Positions 45,101 through 57,700 of a stretch of DNA of 64,000 nucleotides are shown here, in pieces. A program made the position numbers and the translations under genes. Where the stretch lies: positions 1,054,001-1,118,000 of the forward strand of contig NW_027480532.1 in the NCBI RefSeq assembly GCF_051401765.1, given 5' to 3'. The notes under the pieces are model-generated. The model did no database searches. It was not told where the DNA came from and saw nothing but the letters and a program-made list of their open reading frames with translations. The stretch comes from Calliopsis andreniformis (lineage: Eukaryota > Arthropoda > Insecta > Hymenoptera > Andrenidae). Within the stretch, counting starts at the first letter, position 1, and each line of letters begins with the position of its first letter.

Positions 45101-45650
45101 AATCTTCAATCCTCAATCCTCAATCCTCATGCCTCAATCCAAAATCCTCAATCCTCAGTCATCAAACCTCAATCCTGAATCCTCAATCCTGAATCCTCAA
45201 TCTTCAGACCTCAGACCTGAACAATCAGATGTCAATCCTCAATCCTCAATAGAATATCATCAATTCACAGTTTTCAATACTCAATACTCGATCTTCAATC
45301 CTCAATCCTCAATCCTCAATCCTCAATCCTCAATCCTAAATCGTCAGTCTTCAATCCTCAGTACTCAATCTTCAATCGTCAATCCTCAATCCTCAATCCT
45401 CAAACCTCATTCTACAATCCTCAATACCCAATCCTCAATCTTCAATCCTCAATCCTCAATCCTCAATACTCAATCCTCAATCCTCAGTCCTCAGTCCTCA
45501 AACCTCAATCCTCAACCCTCAGCCCTCATCCTCAATCCTCAATCCTAAATTCTCAATCCTCAAACCTCAAACCTCAATCCTCAACCGTCAGTCCTCGCCC
45601 TCAATCCTCAACCCTCAATCCTCAATCCTCAATGCTCAATCCTCAATCCT
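39150..45650 (+). repeat. Duplicated block of about 4.6-4.8 kb in the subfamily B domain
   Basis: AATGTTGAATTCGC at about 39,374 recurs at about 43,968, and the core at 39,934 recurs at 44,528, both at offset 4,594. Further right the offset is 4,755: the CATGCCTCAATCC variant at 40,373 versus 45,128, and cores at 40,507 versus 45,262. The change of 161 bases means that one copy gained or lost material between about 40,080 and 40,370, where the first copy carries an extra subfamily B core at 40,221. Within the first copy lies the separate 1,165 bp tandem duplication. Confidence 0.8.
40725..43055 (+). repeat. Two-copy tandem duplication, unit 1,165 bp
   Basis: TCCTAAATTCTC at about 40,788 and 41,953, CTCAATATTC at 40,901 and 42,066, subfamily B cores at 41,477 and 42,642, and CATGCCTCAATCC at 41,685 and 42,850 are all spaced 1,165. 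The copies differ only by rare substitutions in the stretches compared, for example TTCTTGAACCC versus TTCTTCAACCC near 41,060 and 42,225. Confidence 0.9.
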
Positions 45651-48600
45651 CAGTCCTCAAACCTCAAACCTGAATCCTCAATCCTGAATCCTCAATCTTC
45701 AGACCTCAGTCCTCAACAATCAGTTGTCAATTCTCAATCATCAGACCTCAAACATCAATATTCAACCCTCAGTCCTCGTCCTCAGTCCACAACCCTCAAT
45801 CCTCAACCCTCAATCTTCAATCATCAATATTCAATCTTCAATCCTCAATCCTCAATCCTCAATCCTCAATCCTCAATCCTCAGGCCTCAAGTATCAATAC
45901 TCAACCCTCAGTCCTCGTCCTCAATCCACGACATTCAATCCTCAATCCTCAATCTTCATTCATCAATATGCAACCTTCAATACTCAATCCTCAATCCTCA
46001 ATCCTCAATCCTCAATCCTCAATGTTCAATCCTCAATACCCAATCCTCAGTCTTCAATCCTCAATCCTCAATCCTGAATCCTCAATCCTCAATCCTCAAT
46101 CCTCAATCCTCAGTCCTCAAACCTCAATCCTGAATCCTCAATCCTGAATCCTCAATCTTCAGCCATCAGTCCTGAACAATCAGTGGTCAATCCTCAATCC
46201 TCAATAGAATATCATGAATTCACAGTTTTCAATACTCAATACTCAACCTGCAATCTTCAAATCTCTATCCACAAACATCAATTCTCATCACTCAACCCTC
46301 AACAATCAGTCCCCAATCCTCAATATTCAAGCCTCAATCCTCAATCCTCAATCCTCAATCCTCATTCTTCAATCCTCAATACCCAATCCTCAGTCTTCAA
46401 TCCTCAATCCTGAATCCTCAATCCTCAATCCTCAATCCTCAATCCTCAGTCCTCAAACCTCAAACCTGAATCCTCAATCCTGAATCCTCAATCTTCAGAC
46501 CTCAGTCCTCAACAATCAGTTGTCAATTCTCAATCCTCAGACCTCAAACATAAATATTCAACCCTCAGGCCTCGTCCTCAGTCCACAACCCTCAATCCTC
46601 AACCCTCAATCTTCAATCATCAATGTTCAAGCTTCAATCCTCAATCCTCAATCCTCAATCCTCAATCCTCAATCCTCAATCCTCAATCTTCACTCCTCAA
46701 CCCTCAATCCTCAATCCTCAATCCTCAACCTTGGGTCCTCAATACTCAATCTTCAATCCTAAATCCTCAATCCTCAATTGTCAATCCTCAATCTTCAATC
46801 CGCAATACCCAATCCTCAATCTTCTATGCGCAATCCTCAATCCTCAATCCTCAATCCTCAATCCTCAATCCTCAATCTTCAATCCTCAATACTCAATCTT
46901 CAATCCTCAATCCTCAATCCTCAATCCTCATTCTTCAATCCTCAACACCCAATCCTCAATCTTCAATCCTCAATACTCAATCCTCAATTATCAATCCTCA
47001 ACCCTCAATCCTCAGACCTCAAACATCAATACTCAACCCTCAGTCCTCGTCCTCAATCCACAACACTCAATCCTCGAGCCTCAATCGTCAAGACGCAATA
47101 CTCAATCTTCAATCCTCCATTCTCAATCCTCAATACTCAATCCTCAACCCTCAATCCTCAATCCTCCATCCTCAATCGTCAGGCTTCAATCCTCAATACC
47201 CAATCCTCAGTCTTCAATCTTCAATCCTCAGTCCTCAATTCTCAATCCTCAATCCTCAGTCCTCAGACCTCAAACCTCAATCCGCAACCCTCAGCCCTCA
47301 TCCTCATTCCTCAATGCTCAATCGTCAATCCTCAATCCTCAATCCTCAACCCTCAATCCTCAATGTTCAATCCTCAATACCCAACCCTCAGTCTTCAATC
47401 CTCAATCCTCAATCCTCAATCATCAGTCCTCAATCCTCAGTCCTCAAACCTCAATTCTGAATCCTCAATCCTGAATCCTCAATCTTCAGCCCTCAGTCCT
47501 CAACAATCAGTTGACATTCCTCAATCATCAGTAGAATATCCTCAATTCACAGCTTTCAATACTCAATACTCAATCTGCAATCCTCCAACTTGTATCCACA
47601 AACATCAATTTTCACCACTCAACCCTCAGCACTCATTCCTCAATGTTCAATCCTCAATCCTCAACTCTCAATCTTCGATCCTCAATACTGAATCTTCAAT
47701 CCTCAACTCTCAATCCTCAATCCTCAATCCTCAACCCTTATTCTTCAATCCTCAGTACCCAATCCTCAATCTTCAATCCTCAATCCTCAATCCTCAATTC
47801 TCAATCCTCAATCCTCAATCCTCACTCCTCAGACCTGAAACATCAATATTCAACCCTCAGTCTTCGTCCTCAATCCACAAACCTCAATCCTCAATACTCA
47901 ATCTTCAATCATCAATATTCAATCTTCAATCCTCAATCCTCAATCCTCAATCCTCAATCCTCAATCCTCAATCTTCAATTCTCAATACTTAGTCTTCAAT
48001 ACTCAATCCTCAATACTCAAACCTCAATCCTCAATCTTCAATCCTCAATACCCAATCCTCAATCTTCATTCATCAATATTCAACCTTCTATCCTCAATCC
48101 TCAACCCTCAATCTTCAATCCTCAATCTTCAATACTCAATCTGCAATACTCAATCCTCAATCCTCAATCCTCAATCCTCATTCTTCAATCCTGAATACCC
48201 AATCCTCAATTTTCAATCCTCAATCCTCAATCCTCAGTCCTCAATACTCAACAATCAGTCCTCAATTCTCAATACTCAATCCTCAAGCCTCAATCTTCAA
48301 TCCTCAATACTCAATCTTCAATCCTCCATCCTCAATCCTCAGTCCTCAATCCTCAATCCTCAATCGTCAGGCTTTAATCCTCAATACTCAATCTTCAATC
48401 CTCAATCCTCAATCGTCATTCGTCAATCCTCATTCTTCAATCCTCAATACCCGATCCTCAATCTTCAATCTTCAACCCTGAATCCTCAACTCTCAATCCT
48501 CAACCCTCAATCCTCAGACCTCAAACCTCAATCCTCAACCCTCAGCCCTCATCCTCAATCCTCAATCCTCAATCTTCAATCCTCAATCCTCAATCCTCAA

Positions 48601-49199
48601 GCCTCAATCCAAAATCCTCAATCATCAGTCATCAAACCTCAATCCTGAATCCTCAATCCTGAATCCTCAATCTTCAGACCTCAGACCTGAACAATCAGAT
48701 GTCAATCCTCAATCCTCAATAGAATATCATCAATTCACAGTTTTCAATACTCAATACTCGATCTTCAATCCTCAATCCTCAATCCTCAATCCTCAATCCT
48801 CAATCCTGAATCGTCAGTCTTCAATCCTCTGTACTCAATCTTCAATCCTCAATCCTCAATCCTCAATCCTCAAACCTCATTCTACAATCCTCAATACCCA
48901 ATCCTCAATCTTCAATCCTCAATCCTCAATCCTCAATACTCAATCCTCAATCCTCAGTCCTCAGTCCTCAAACCTCAATCCTCAACCCTCAGCCCTCATC
49001 CTCAATCCTCAATCCTAAAGTCTCAATCCTCAAACCTCAAACCTCAATCCTCAACCGTCAGTCCTCGTCCTCAATCCTCAACCCTCAATCCTCAATCCTC
49101 AGTCCTCAATTCTCAATTCCCAATCCTCAGTCCTCAGTCCTCAAACCTCAACCCTCAACCCTCAGCCCTCATCCTCAATCCTCAATCCTCAATCTTCAA

Positions 49200-52100
49200 T
49201 CCTCAATCCTCAATCCTCAATTCTCAATCCTCAATCCTCAATCCTCAGACCTCAAACATCAATACTCAACCCTCAGTCCTCGTCCTCAATCCTCAATCGT
49301 CAATCCTCAATCCTCAATCCTCAATTCTCAATCCTCAATCCTCAATCCTCAGACCTCAAACATCAATACTCAACCCTCAGTCCTCGTCCTCAATACACAA
49401 CCATCAAACCTCAATCCTCAATATTCAATCATCGATATTCAATCTTAAGTCCTCAATCCTCAATCCTCAATCCTCAATCCTCAATCCTCAATGTTCAATC
49501 CGCAATACCCAATCCTCAATATTCAATCCTCAATCCACAATCCTCAATCCTCAATCCTCATTCTTCAATCCTCAACACCCAATCCTCAATCTTCAATCCT
49601 CAATCCTCAATTCTCAGACCTCAACCCTCAATCTTCAATCCTCAATACTCAATCTGCAACGCTCAATCCTCAGTCCTCAATCCTCAATCCTCATTCTTCA
49701 ATCCTCAATACCCAATCCTCAATCTTCAATCCTCAATCCACAATCCTCAATCCTCAATCCTCATTCTTCAATCCTCAACACCCAATCCTCAATCTTCAAT
49801 CCTCAATCCTCAATTCTCAGACCTCAATCCTCAACCTTCAATTCTCAATACTCAATCTTCAATCCTCAATCCTCAATCCTCAATCCTCAATCCTCATTCT
49901 TCAATTCTCAACACCCAATCCTCAATCTTCAATCCTCAATCCTCAATCCTCAATTGTCAATCCTCAGTCCTCAATCCTCAGACCTCAAACATAAATACTC
50001 AACCCTCAGTCCTCGTCCTCAATCCACAACACTCAATCCTCGAGCCTCAATCGTCAAGACTCAATACTCAATCTTCAATCCTCCATTCTCAATCCTCAAT
50101 CCTCAATCCTCAATCCTCAATCCTCAATCCTCCATCCTCAATCGTCAGGCTTCAATCCTCAATACCCAATCCTCAGTCTTCAATCTTCAATCCTCAGTCC
50201 TCAATTCTCAATCCTCAATCCTCAGTCCTCAGACCTCAAACCACAATCCGCAACACTCAGCCCTCATCCTCATTCCTCAATCCTCAATCGTCAATCCTCA
50301 ATCCTCAATCCTCAACCCTCAATCCTCAATGTTCAATCCTCAATACCCAACCCTCAGTCTTCAATCCTCAATCCTCAATCCTCAATCTTCAGTCCTCAAT
50401 CCTCAGTCCTCAAACCTCAATTCTGAATCCTCAATCCTGAATCCTCAATCTTCAGCCCTCAGTCCTCAACAATCAGTTGGTATTCCTCGATCCTCAGTAG
50501 AATATCCTCAATTCACAGCTTTCAATACTCAATACTCAATCTGCAATCCTCCAACCTGTATCCACAAACATCAATTTTCACCACTCAACCCTCAGCACTC
50601 ATTCCTCAATGTTCAATCCTCAATCCTCAACTCTCAATCTTCGATCCTCAATACTGAATCTTCAATCCTCAACTCTCAATCCTCAATCCTCAATCCTCAA
50701 CCCTTATTCTTCAATCCTCAGTACCCAATCCTCAATCCTCAATCCTCAATCCTCAATTCTCAATTCTCAGTCCTCAATCCTCAATCCTCAATCCTCAGAC
50801 CTGAAACATCAATATTCAACCCTCAGTCCTCGTCCTCAATCCACAAACCTCAATCCTCAATCCCCAATCTTCAATCATCAATATTCAATCTTCAATCCTC
50901 AATCCTCAATCCTCAATCCTCAATCCTCAATCCTCAATCCTCAATCTTCAATTCTCAATACTCAGTCTTCAATACTCAATCCTCAATACTCAAACCTCAA
51001 TCCTCAATCTTCAATCCTCAATACCCAATCCTCAATCTTCAATCCTCAAACTTCAATCCTCAGTTCGCAATCCTCAATCCTCAATCCTCTGACCTCAGGC
51101 ATCAATACTCAACCCTCAGTCCTCGTCCTCAATCCACAACCCTCAATCCTCAATCCTCAACCTTCATTCATCAATATTCAACCTTCTATCCTCAATCCTC
51201 AACCCTCAATCTTCAATCCTCAATCCTCAATACTCAATCTGCAATACTCAATCCTCAATCCTCAGTCCTCAGTCCTCAAACCTCAACCCTCAACCCTCAG
51301 CCCTCATCCTCAATCCTCAATCCTCAATCTTCAATCCTCAATCCTCAATCCTCAATTCTCAATCCTCAATCCTCAATCCTCAGACCTCAAACATCAATAC
51401 TCAACCCTCAGTCTTCGTCCTCAATCCTCAATCGTCAATCCTCAATCCTCAACCCTCAATTCTCAATCCTCAATCCTCAATCCTCAGACCTCAAACATCA
51501 ATACTCAACCCTCAGTCCTCGTCCTCAATCCTCAATCGTCAATCCTCAATCCTCAATCCTCAATTCTCAATCCTCAATCCTCAATCCTCAGACCTCAAAC
51601 ATCAATACTCAACCCTCAGTCCTCGTCCTCAATACACAACCATCAAACCTCAATCCTCAATATTCAATCATCGATATTCAATCTTAAGTCCTCAATCCTC
51701 AATCCTCAATCCTCAATCCTCAATCCTCAATGTTCAATCCGCAATACCCAATCCTCAATATTCAATCCTCAATCCACAATCCTCAATCCTCAATCCTCAT
51801 TCTTCAATCCTCAACACCCAATCCTCAATCTTCAATCCTCAATCCTCAATTCTCAGACCTCAACCCTCAATCTTCAATCCTCAATACTCAATCTGCAACG
51901 CTCAATCCTCAGTCCTCAATCCTCAATCCTCATTCTTCAATCCTCAATACCCAATCCTCAATCTTCAATCCTCAATCCACAATCCTCAATCCTCAATCCT
52001 CATTCTTCAATCCTCAACACCCAATCCTCAATCTTCAATCCTCAATCCTCAATTCTCAGACCTCAATCCTCAACCTTCAATTCTCAATACTCAATCTTCA

Positions 52101-53680
52101 ATCCTCAATCCTCAATCCTCAATCCTCAATCCTCATTCTTCAATTCTCAACACCCAATCCTCAATCTTCAATCCTCAATCCTCAATCCTCAATTGTCAAT
52201 CCTCAGTCCTCAATCCTCAGACCTCAAACATAAATACTCAACCCTCAGTCCTCGTCCTCAATCCACAACACTCAATCCTCGAGCCTCAATCGTCAAGACT
52301 CAATACTCAATCTTCAATCCTCCATTCTCAATCCTCAATCCTCAATCCTCAATCCTCAATCCTCAATCCTCCATCCTCAATCGTCAGGCTTCAATCCTCA
52401 ATACCCAATCCTCAGTCTTCAATCTTCAATCCTCAGTCCTCAATTCTCAATCCTCAATCCTCAGTCCTCAGACCTCAAACCACAATCCGCAACACTCAGC
52501 CCTCATCCTCATTCCTCAATCCTCAATCGTCAATCCTCAATCCTCAATCCTCAACCCTCAATCCTCAATGTTCAATCCTCAATACCCAACCCTCAGTCTT
52601 GAATCCTCAATCCTCAATCCTCAATCTTCAGTCCTCAATCCTCAGTCCTCAAACCTCAATTCTGAATCCTCAATCCTGAATCCTCAATCTTCAGCCCTCA
52701 GTCCTCAACAATCAGTTGGTATTCCTCGATCCTCAGTAGAATATCCTCAATTCACAGCTTTCAATACTCAATACTCAATCTGCAATCCTCCAACCTGTAT
52801 CCACAAACATCAATTTTCACCACTCAACCCTCAGCACTCATTCCTCAATGTTCAATCCTCAATCCTCAACTCTCAATCTTCGATCCTCAATACTGAATCT
52901 TCAATCCTCAACTCTCAATCCTCAATCCTCAATCCTCAACCCTTATTCTTCAATCCTCAGTACCCAATCCTCAATCCTCAATCCTCAATCCTCAATTCTC
53001 AATTCTCAGTCCTCAATCCTCAATCCTCAATCCTCAGACCTGAAACATCAATATTCAACCCTCAGTCCTCGTCCTCAATCCACAAACCTCAATCCTCAAT
53101 CCCCAATCTTCAATCATCAATATTCAATCTTCAATCCTCAATCCTCAATCCTCAATCCTCAATCCTCAATCCTCAATCCTCAATCTTCAATTCTCAATAC
53201 TCAGTCTTCAATACTCAATCCTCAATACTCAAACCTCAATCCTCAATCTTCAATCCTCAATACCCAATCCTCAATCTTCAATCCTCAAACTTCAATCCTC
53301 AGTTCGCAATCCTCAATCCTCAATCCTCTGACCTCAGGCATCAATACTCAACCCTCAGTCCTCGTCCTCAATCCACAACCCTCAATCCTCAATCCTCAAC
53401 CTTCATTCATCAATATTCAACCTTCTATCCTCAATCCTCAACCCTCAATCTTCAATCCTCAATCCTCAATACTCAATCTGCAATACTCAATCCTCAATCC
53501 TCAGTCCTCAGTCCTCAAACCTCAACCCTCAACCCTCAGCCCTCATCCTCAATCCTCAATCCTCAATCTTCAATCCTCAATCCTCAATCCTCAATTCTCA
53601 ATCCTCAATCCTCAATCCTCAGACCTCAAACATCAATACTCAACCCTCAGTCTTCGTCCTCAATCCTCAATCGTCAATCC
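49200..53680 (+). repeat. Two-copy tandem duplication, unit 2,239 bp
   Basis: The GTTCAATCCGCAATACC variant at 49,492 and 51,731, subfamily A cores at 50,510 and 52,749, and the double CAGTCCTCAGTCC variant at 51,262 and 53,501 are spaced 2,239. Further diverged or partial copies follow, with subfamily A cores at 56,044 (plus 3,295) and 58,165 (plus 2,121). The first copy carries one extra 104 bp sub-repeat near 51,480. Confidence 0.88.
51330..51640 (+). repeat. 104 bp sub-repeat, three tandem copies
   Basis: CAGACCTCAAACATC occurs at 51,381, 51,485 and 51,589, exactly 104 bases apart. Each is followed by CAATACTCAACCCTCAGTC and TTCGTCC or CTCGTCC. The same 104-base doublet recurs elsewhere, for example at 107 and 211 and at 6,391 and 6,495. 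The unit is one base short of fifteen heptamers, so it shifts the heptamer phase each time and is a distinct intermediate repeat level. Confidence 0.88.
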
Positions 53681-53939
53681 TCAATCCTCAACCCTCAATT
53701 CTCAATCCTCAATCCTCAATCCTCAGACCTCAAACATCAATACTCAACCCTCAGTCCTCGTCCTCAATACACAACCATCAAACCTCAATCCTCAATATTC
53801 AATCATCGATATTCAATCTTAAGTCCTCAATCCTCAATCCTCAATCCTCAATCCTCAATCCTCAATGTTCAGTCCGCAATACCCAATCCTCAATATTCAA
53901 TCCTCAATCCACAATCCTCAATTCTCAATCCTCAATCCT

Positions 53940-54780
53940 CAATCCTCAGACCTCAAACATCAATACTCAACCCTCAGTCCTCGTCCTCAATCCTCAATCG
54001 TCAATCCTCAATCCTCAATCCTCAATCCTCAATCCTCAATCCTCAATCCTCAATTCTCAATTCTCAGTCCTCAATCCTCAATCCTCAATCCTCAGACCTG
54101 AAACATCAATATTCAACCCTCAGTCCTCGTCCTCAATCCACAAACCTCAATCCTCAATCCCCAATCTTCAATCATCAATATTCAATCTTCAATCCTCAAT
54201 CCTCAATCCTCAATCCTCAATCCTCAATCCTCAATCCTCAATCTTCAATTCTCAATACTCAGTCTTCAATACTCAATCCTCAATACTCAAACCTCAACCC
54301 TCAGCCCTCATCCTCAATCCTCAATCCTCAATCTTCAATCCTCAATCCTCAATCCTCAATTCTCAATCCTCAATCCTCAATCCTCAGACCTCAAACATCA
54401 ATACTCAACCCTCAGTCCTCGTCCTCAATCCTCAATCGTCAATCCTCAATCCTCAATCCTCAATCCTCAATCCTCAATCCTCAATCCTCAATTCTCAATT
54501 CTCAGTCCTCAATCCTCAATCCTCAATCCTCAGACCTGAAACATCAATATTCAACCCTCAGTCCTCGTCCTCAATCCACAAACCTCAATCCTCAATCCCC
54601 AATCTTCAATCATCAATATTCAATCTTCAATCCTCAATCCTCAATCCTCAATCCTCAATCCTCAATCCTCAATCCTCAATCTTCAATTCTCAATACTCAG
54701 TCTTCAATACTCAATCCTCAATACTCAAACCTCAATCCTCAATCTTCAATCCTCAATACCCAATCCTCAATCTTCAATCC
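53940..54780 (+). repeat. Two-copy tandem duplication, unit 438 bp
   Basis: CAGACCTGAAACATC at 54,093 and 54,531 and the flanking TTCTCAATTCTCAGTCC runs are spaced 438 bases. The duplicated stretch joins a 104 bp sub-repeat to the CCTGAAACATC module. It lies between the 2,239 bp units on the left and the last array units on the right. Confidence 0.85.
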
Positions 54781-57700
54781 TCAAACTTCAATCCTCAGTT
54801 CGCAATCCTCAATCCTCAATCCTCTGACCTCAGGCATCAATACTCAACCCTCAGTCCTCGTCCTCAATCCACAACCCTCAATCCTCAATCCTCAACCTTC
54901 ATTCATCAATATTCAACCTTCTATCCTCAATCCTCAACCCTCAATCTTCAATCCTCAATCCTCAATACTCAATCTGCAATACTCAATCCTCAATCCTCAG
55001 TCCTCAGTCCTCAAACCTCAACCCTCAACCCTCAGCCCTCATCCTCAATCCTCAATCCTCAATCTTCAATCCTCAATCCTCAATCCTCAATTCTCAATCC
55101 TCAATCCTCAATCCTCAGACCTCAAACATCAATACTCAACCCTCAGTCCTCGTCCTCAATCCTCAATCGTCAATCCTCAATCCTCAACCCTCAATTCTCA
55201 ATCCTCAATCCTCAATCCTCAGACCTCAAACATCAATACTCAACCCTCAGTCCTCGTCCTCAATACACAACCATCAAACCTCAATCCTCAATATTCAATC
55301 ATCGATATTCAATCTTAAGTCCTCAATCCTCAATCCTCAATCCTCAATCCTCAATCCTCAATGTTCAATCCGCAATACCCAATCCTCAATATTCAATCCT
55401 CAATCCACAATCCTCAATCCTCAATCCTCATTCTTCAATCCTCAACACCCAATCCTCAATCTTCAATCCTCAATCCTCAATCCTCAATTGTCAATCCTCA
55501 GTCCTCAATCCTCAGACCTCAAACATAAATACTCAACCCTCAGTCCTCGTCCTCAATCCACAACACTCAATCCTCGAGCCTCAATCGTCAAGACTCAATA
55601 CTCAATCTTCAATCCTCCATTCTCAATCCTCAATCCTCAATCCTCAATCCTCAATCCTCAATCCTCCATCCTCAATCGTCAGGCTTCAATCCTCAATACC
55701 CAATCCTCAGTCTTCAATCTTCAATCCTCAGTCCTCAATTCTCAATCCTCAATCCTCAGTCCTCAGACCTCAAACCACAATCCGCAACACTCAGCCCTCA
55801 TCCTCATTCCTCAATCCTCAATCGTCAATCCTCAATCCTCAATCCTCAACCCTCAATTGTCAATGTTCAATCCTCAATACCCAACCCTCAGTCTTCAATC
55901 CTCAATCCTCAATCCTCAATCTTCAGTCCTCAATCCTCAGTCCTCAAACCTCAATTCTGAATCCTCAATCCTGAATCCTCAATCTTCAGCCCTCAGTCCT
56001 CAACAATCAGTTGGTATTCCTCGATCCTCAGTAGAATATCCTCAATTCACAGCTTTCAATACTCAATACTCAATCTGCAATCCTCCAACCTCTATCCACA
56101 AACATCAATTTTCACCACTCAACCCTCAGCACTCATTCCTCAATGTTCAATCCTCAATCCTCAACTCTCAATCTTCGATCCTCAATACTGAATCTTCAAT
56201 CCTCAACTCTCAATCCTCAATCCTCAATCCTCAACCCTTATTCTTCAATCCTCAGTACCCAATCGTCAATCCTCAATCCTCAATCCTCAATTCTCAATTC
56301 TCAGTCCTCAATCCTCAATCCTCAATCCTCAGACCTGAAACATCAATATTCAACCCTCAGTCCTCGTCCTCAATCCACAAACCTCAATCCTCAATCCCCA
56401 ATCTTCAATCATCAATATTCAATCTTCAATCCTCAATCCTCAATCCTCAATCCTCAATCCTCAATCCTCAATCCTCAATCTTCAATTCTCAATACTCAGT
56501 CTTCAATACTCAATCCTCAATACTCAAACCTCAATCCTCAATCTTCAATCCTCAATACCCAATCCTCAATCTTCAATCCTCAAACTTCAATCCTCAGTTC
56601 GCAATCCTCAATCCTCAATCCTCTGACCTCAGGCATCAATACTCAACCCTCAGTCCTCGTCCTCAATCCACAACCCTCAATCCTCAATCCTCAACCTTCA
56701 TTCATCAATATTCAACCTTCTATCCTCAATCCTCAACCCTCAATCTTCAATCCTCAATCCTCAATACTCAATCTGCAATACTCAATCCTCAATCCTCAGT
56801 CCTCAGTCCTCAAACCTCAACCCTCAACCCTCAGCCCTCATCCTCAATCCTCAATCCTCAATCTTCAATCCTCAATCCTCAATCCTCAATTCTCAATCCT
56901 CAATCCTCAATCCTCAGACCTCAAACATCAATACTCAACCCTCAGTCCTCGTCCTCAATCCTCAATCGTCAATCCTCAATCCTCAATCCTCAATTCTCAA
57001 TCCTCAATCCTCAATCCTCAGACCTCAAACATCAATACTCAACCCTCAGTCCTCGTCCTCAATACACAACCATCAAACCTCAATCATCGATATTCAATCT
57101 TAAGTCCTCAATCCTCAATCCTCAATCCTCAATCCTCAATCCTCAATGTTCAATCCGCAATACCCAATCCTCAATCTTCAATACTCAATCCACAATCCTC
57201 AATCCTCAATCCTCATTCTTCAATCCTCAACACCCAATCCTCAATCTTCAATCCTCAATCCTCAATTCTCAGAGCTCAACCCTCAATCTTCAATCCTCAA
57301 TACTCAATCTGCAACGCTCAATCCTCAGTCCTCAATCCTCAATCCTCATTCTTCACTCCTCAATACCCAATCCTCAATCTTCAATCCTCAATCCACAATC
57401 CTCAATCCTCAATCCTCATTCTTCAATCCTCAACACCCAATCCTCAATCTTCAATCCTCAATCCTCAATTCTCAGACCTCAATCCTCAATCTTCAATTCT
57501 CAATACTCAATCTTCAATCCTCAATCCTCAATCCTCAATCCTCAATCCTCATTCTTCAATTCTCAAAACCCAATCCTCAATCTTCAATCCTCAATCCTCA
57601 ATCCTCAATTGTCAATCCTCAGTCCTCAATCCTCAGACCTCAAACATAAATACTCAACCCTCAGTCCTCGTCCTCAATCCACAACACTCAATCCTCGAGC

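Larger units (their letters stand above)
5877..48860 (+). repeat. Subfamily B core module (AATTCACAGTTTTC), 15 dispersed copies
   Basis: The segment with CAATCAGATGTC or CAATCAGTTGTC, TAGAATATCATC and AATTCACAGTTTTC occurs with AATTCACAGT starting at 5877, 9045, 16300, 19202, 21727, 26360, 39934, 40221, 40507, 41477, 42642, 44528, 45262, 46217 and 48732. The copies at 39934, 41477, 42642, 44528 and 46217 keep a 3' extension (TCCACAAACATCAATTCTC or TTCACAAACATC) resembling that of subfamily A. The others continue with ACTCGATCTTC. The extended copies look intermediate between A and B. Confidence 0.9.
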
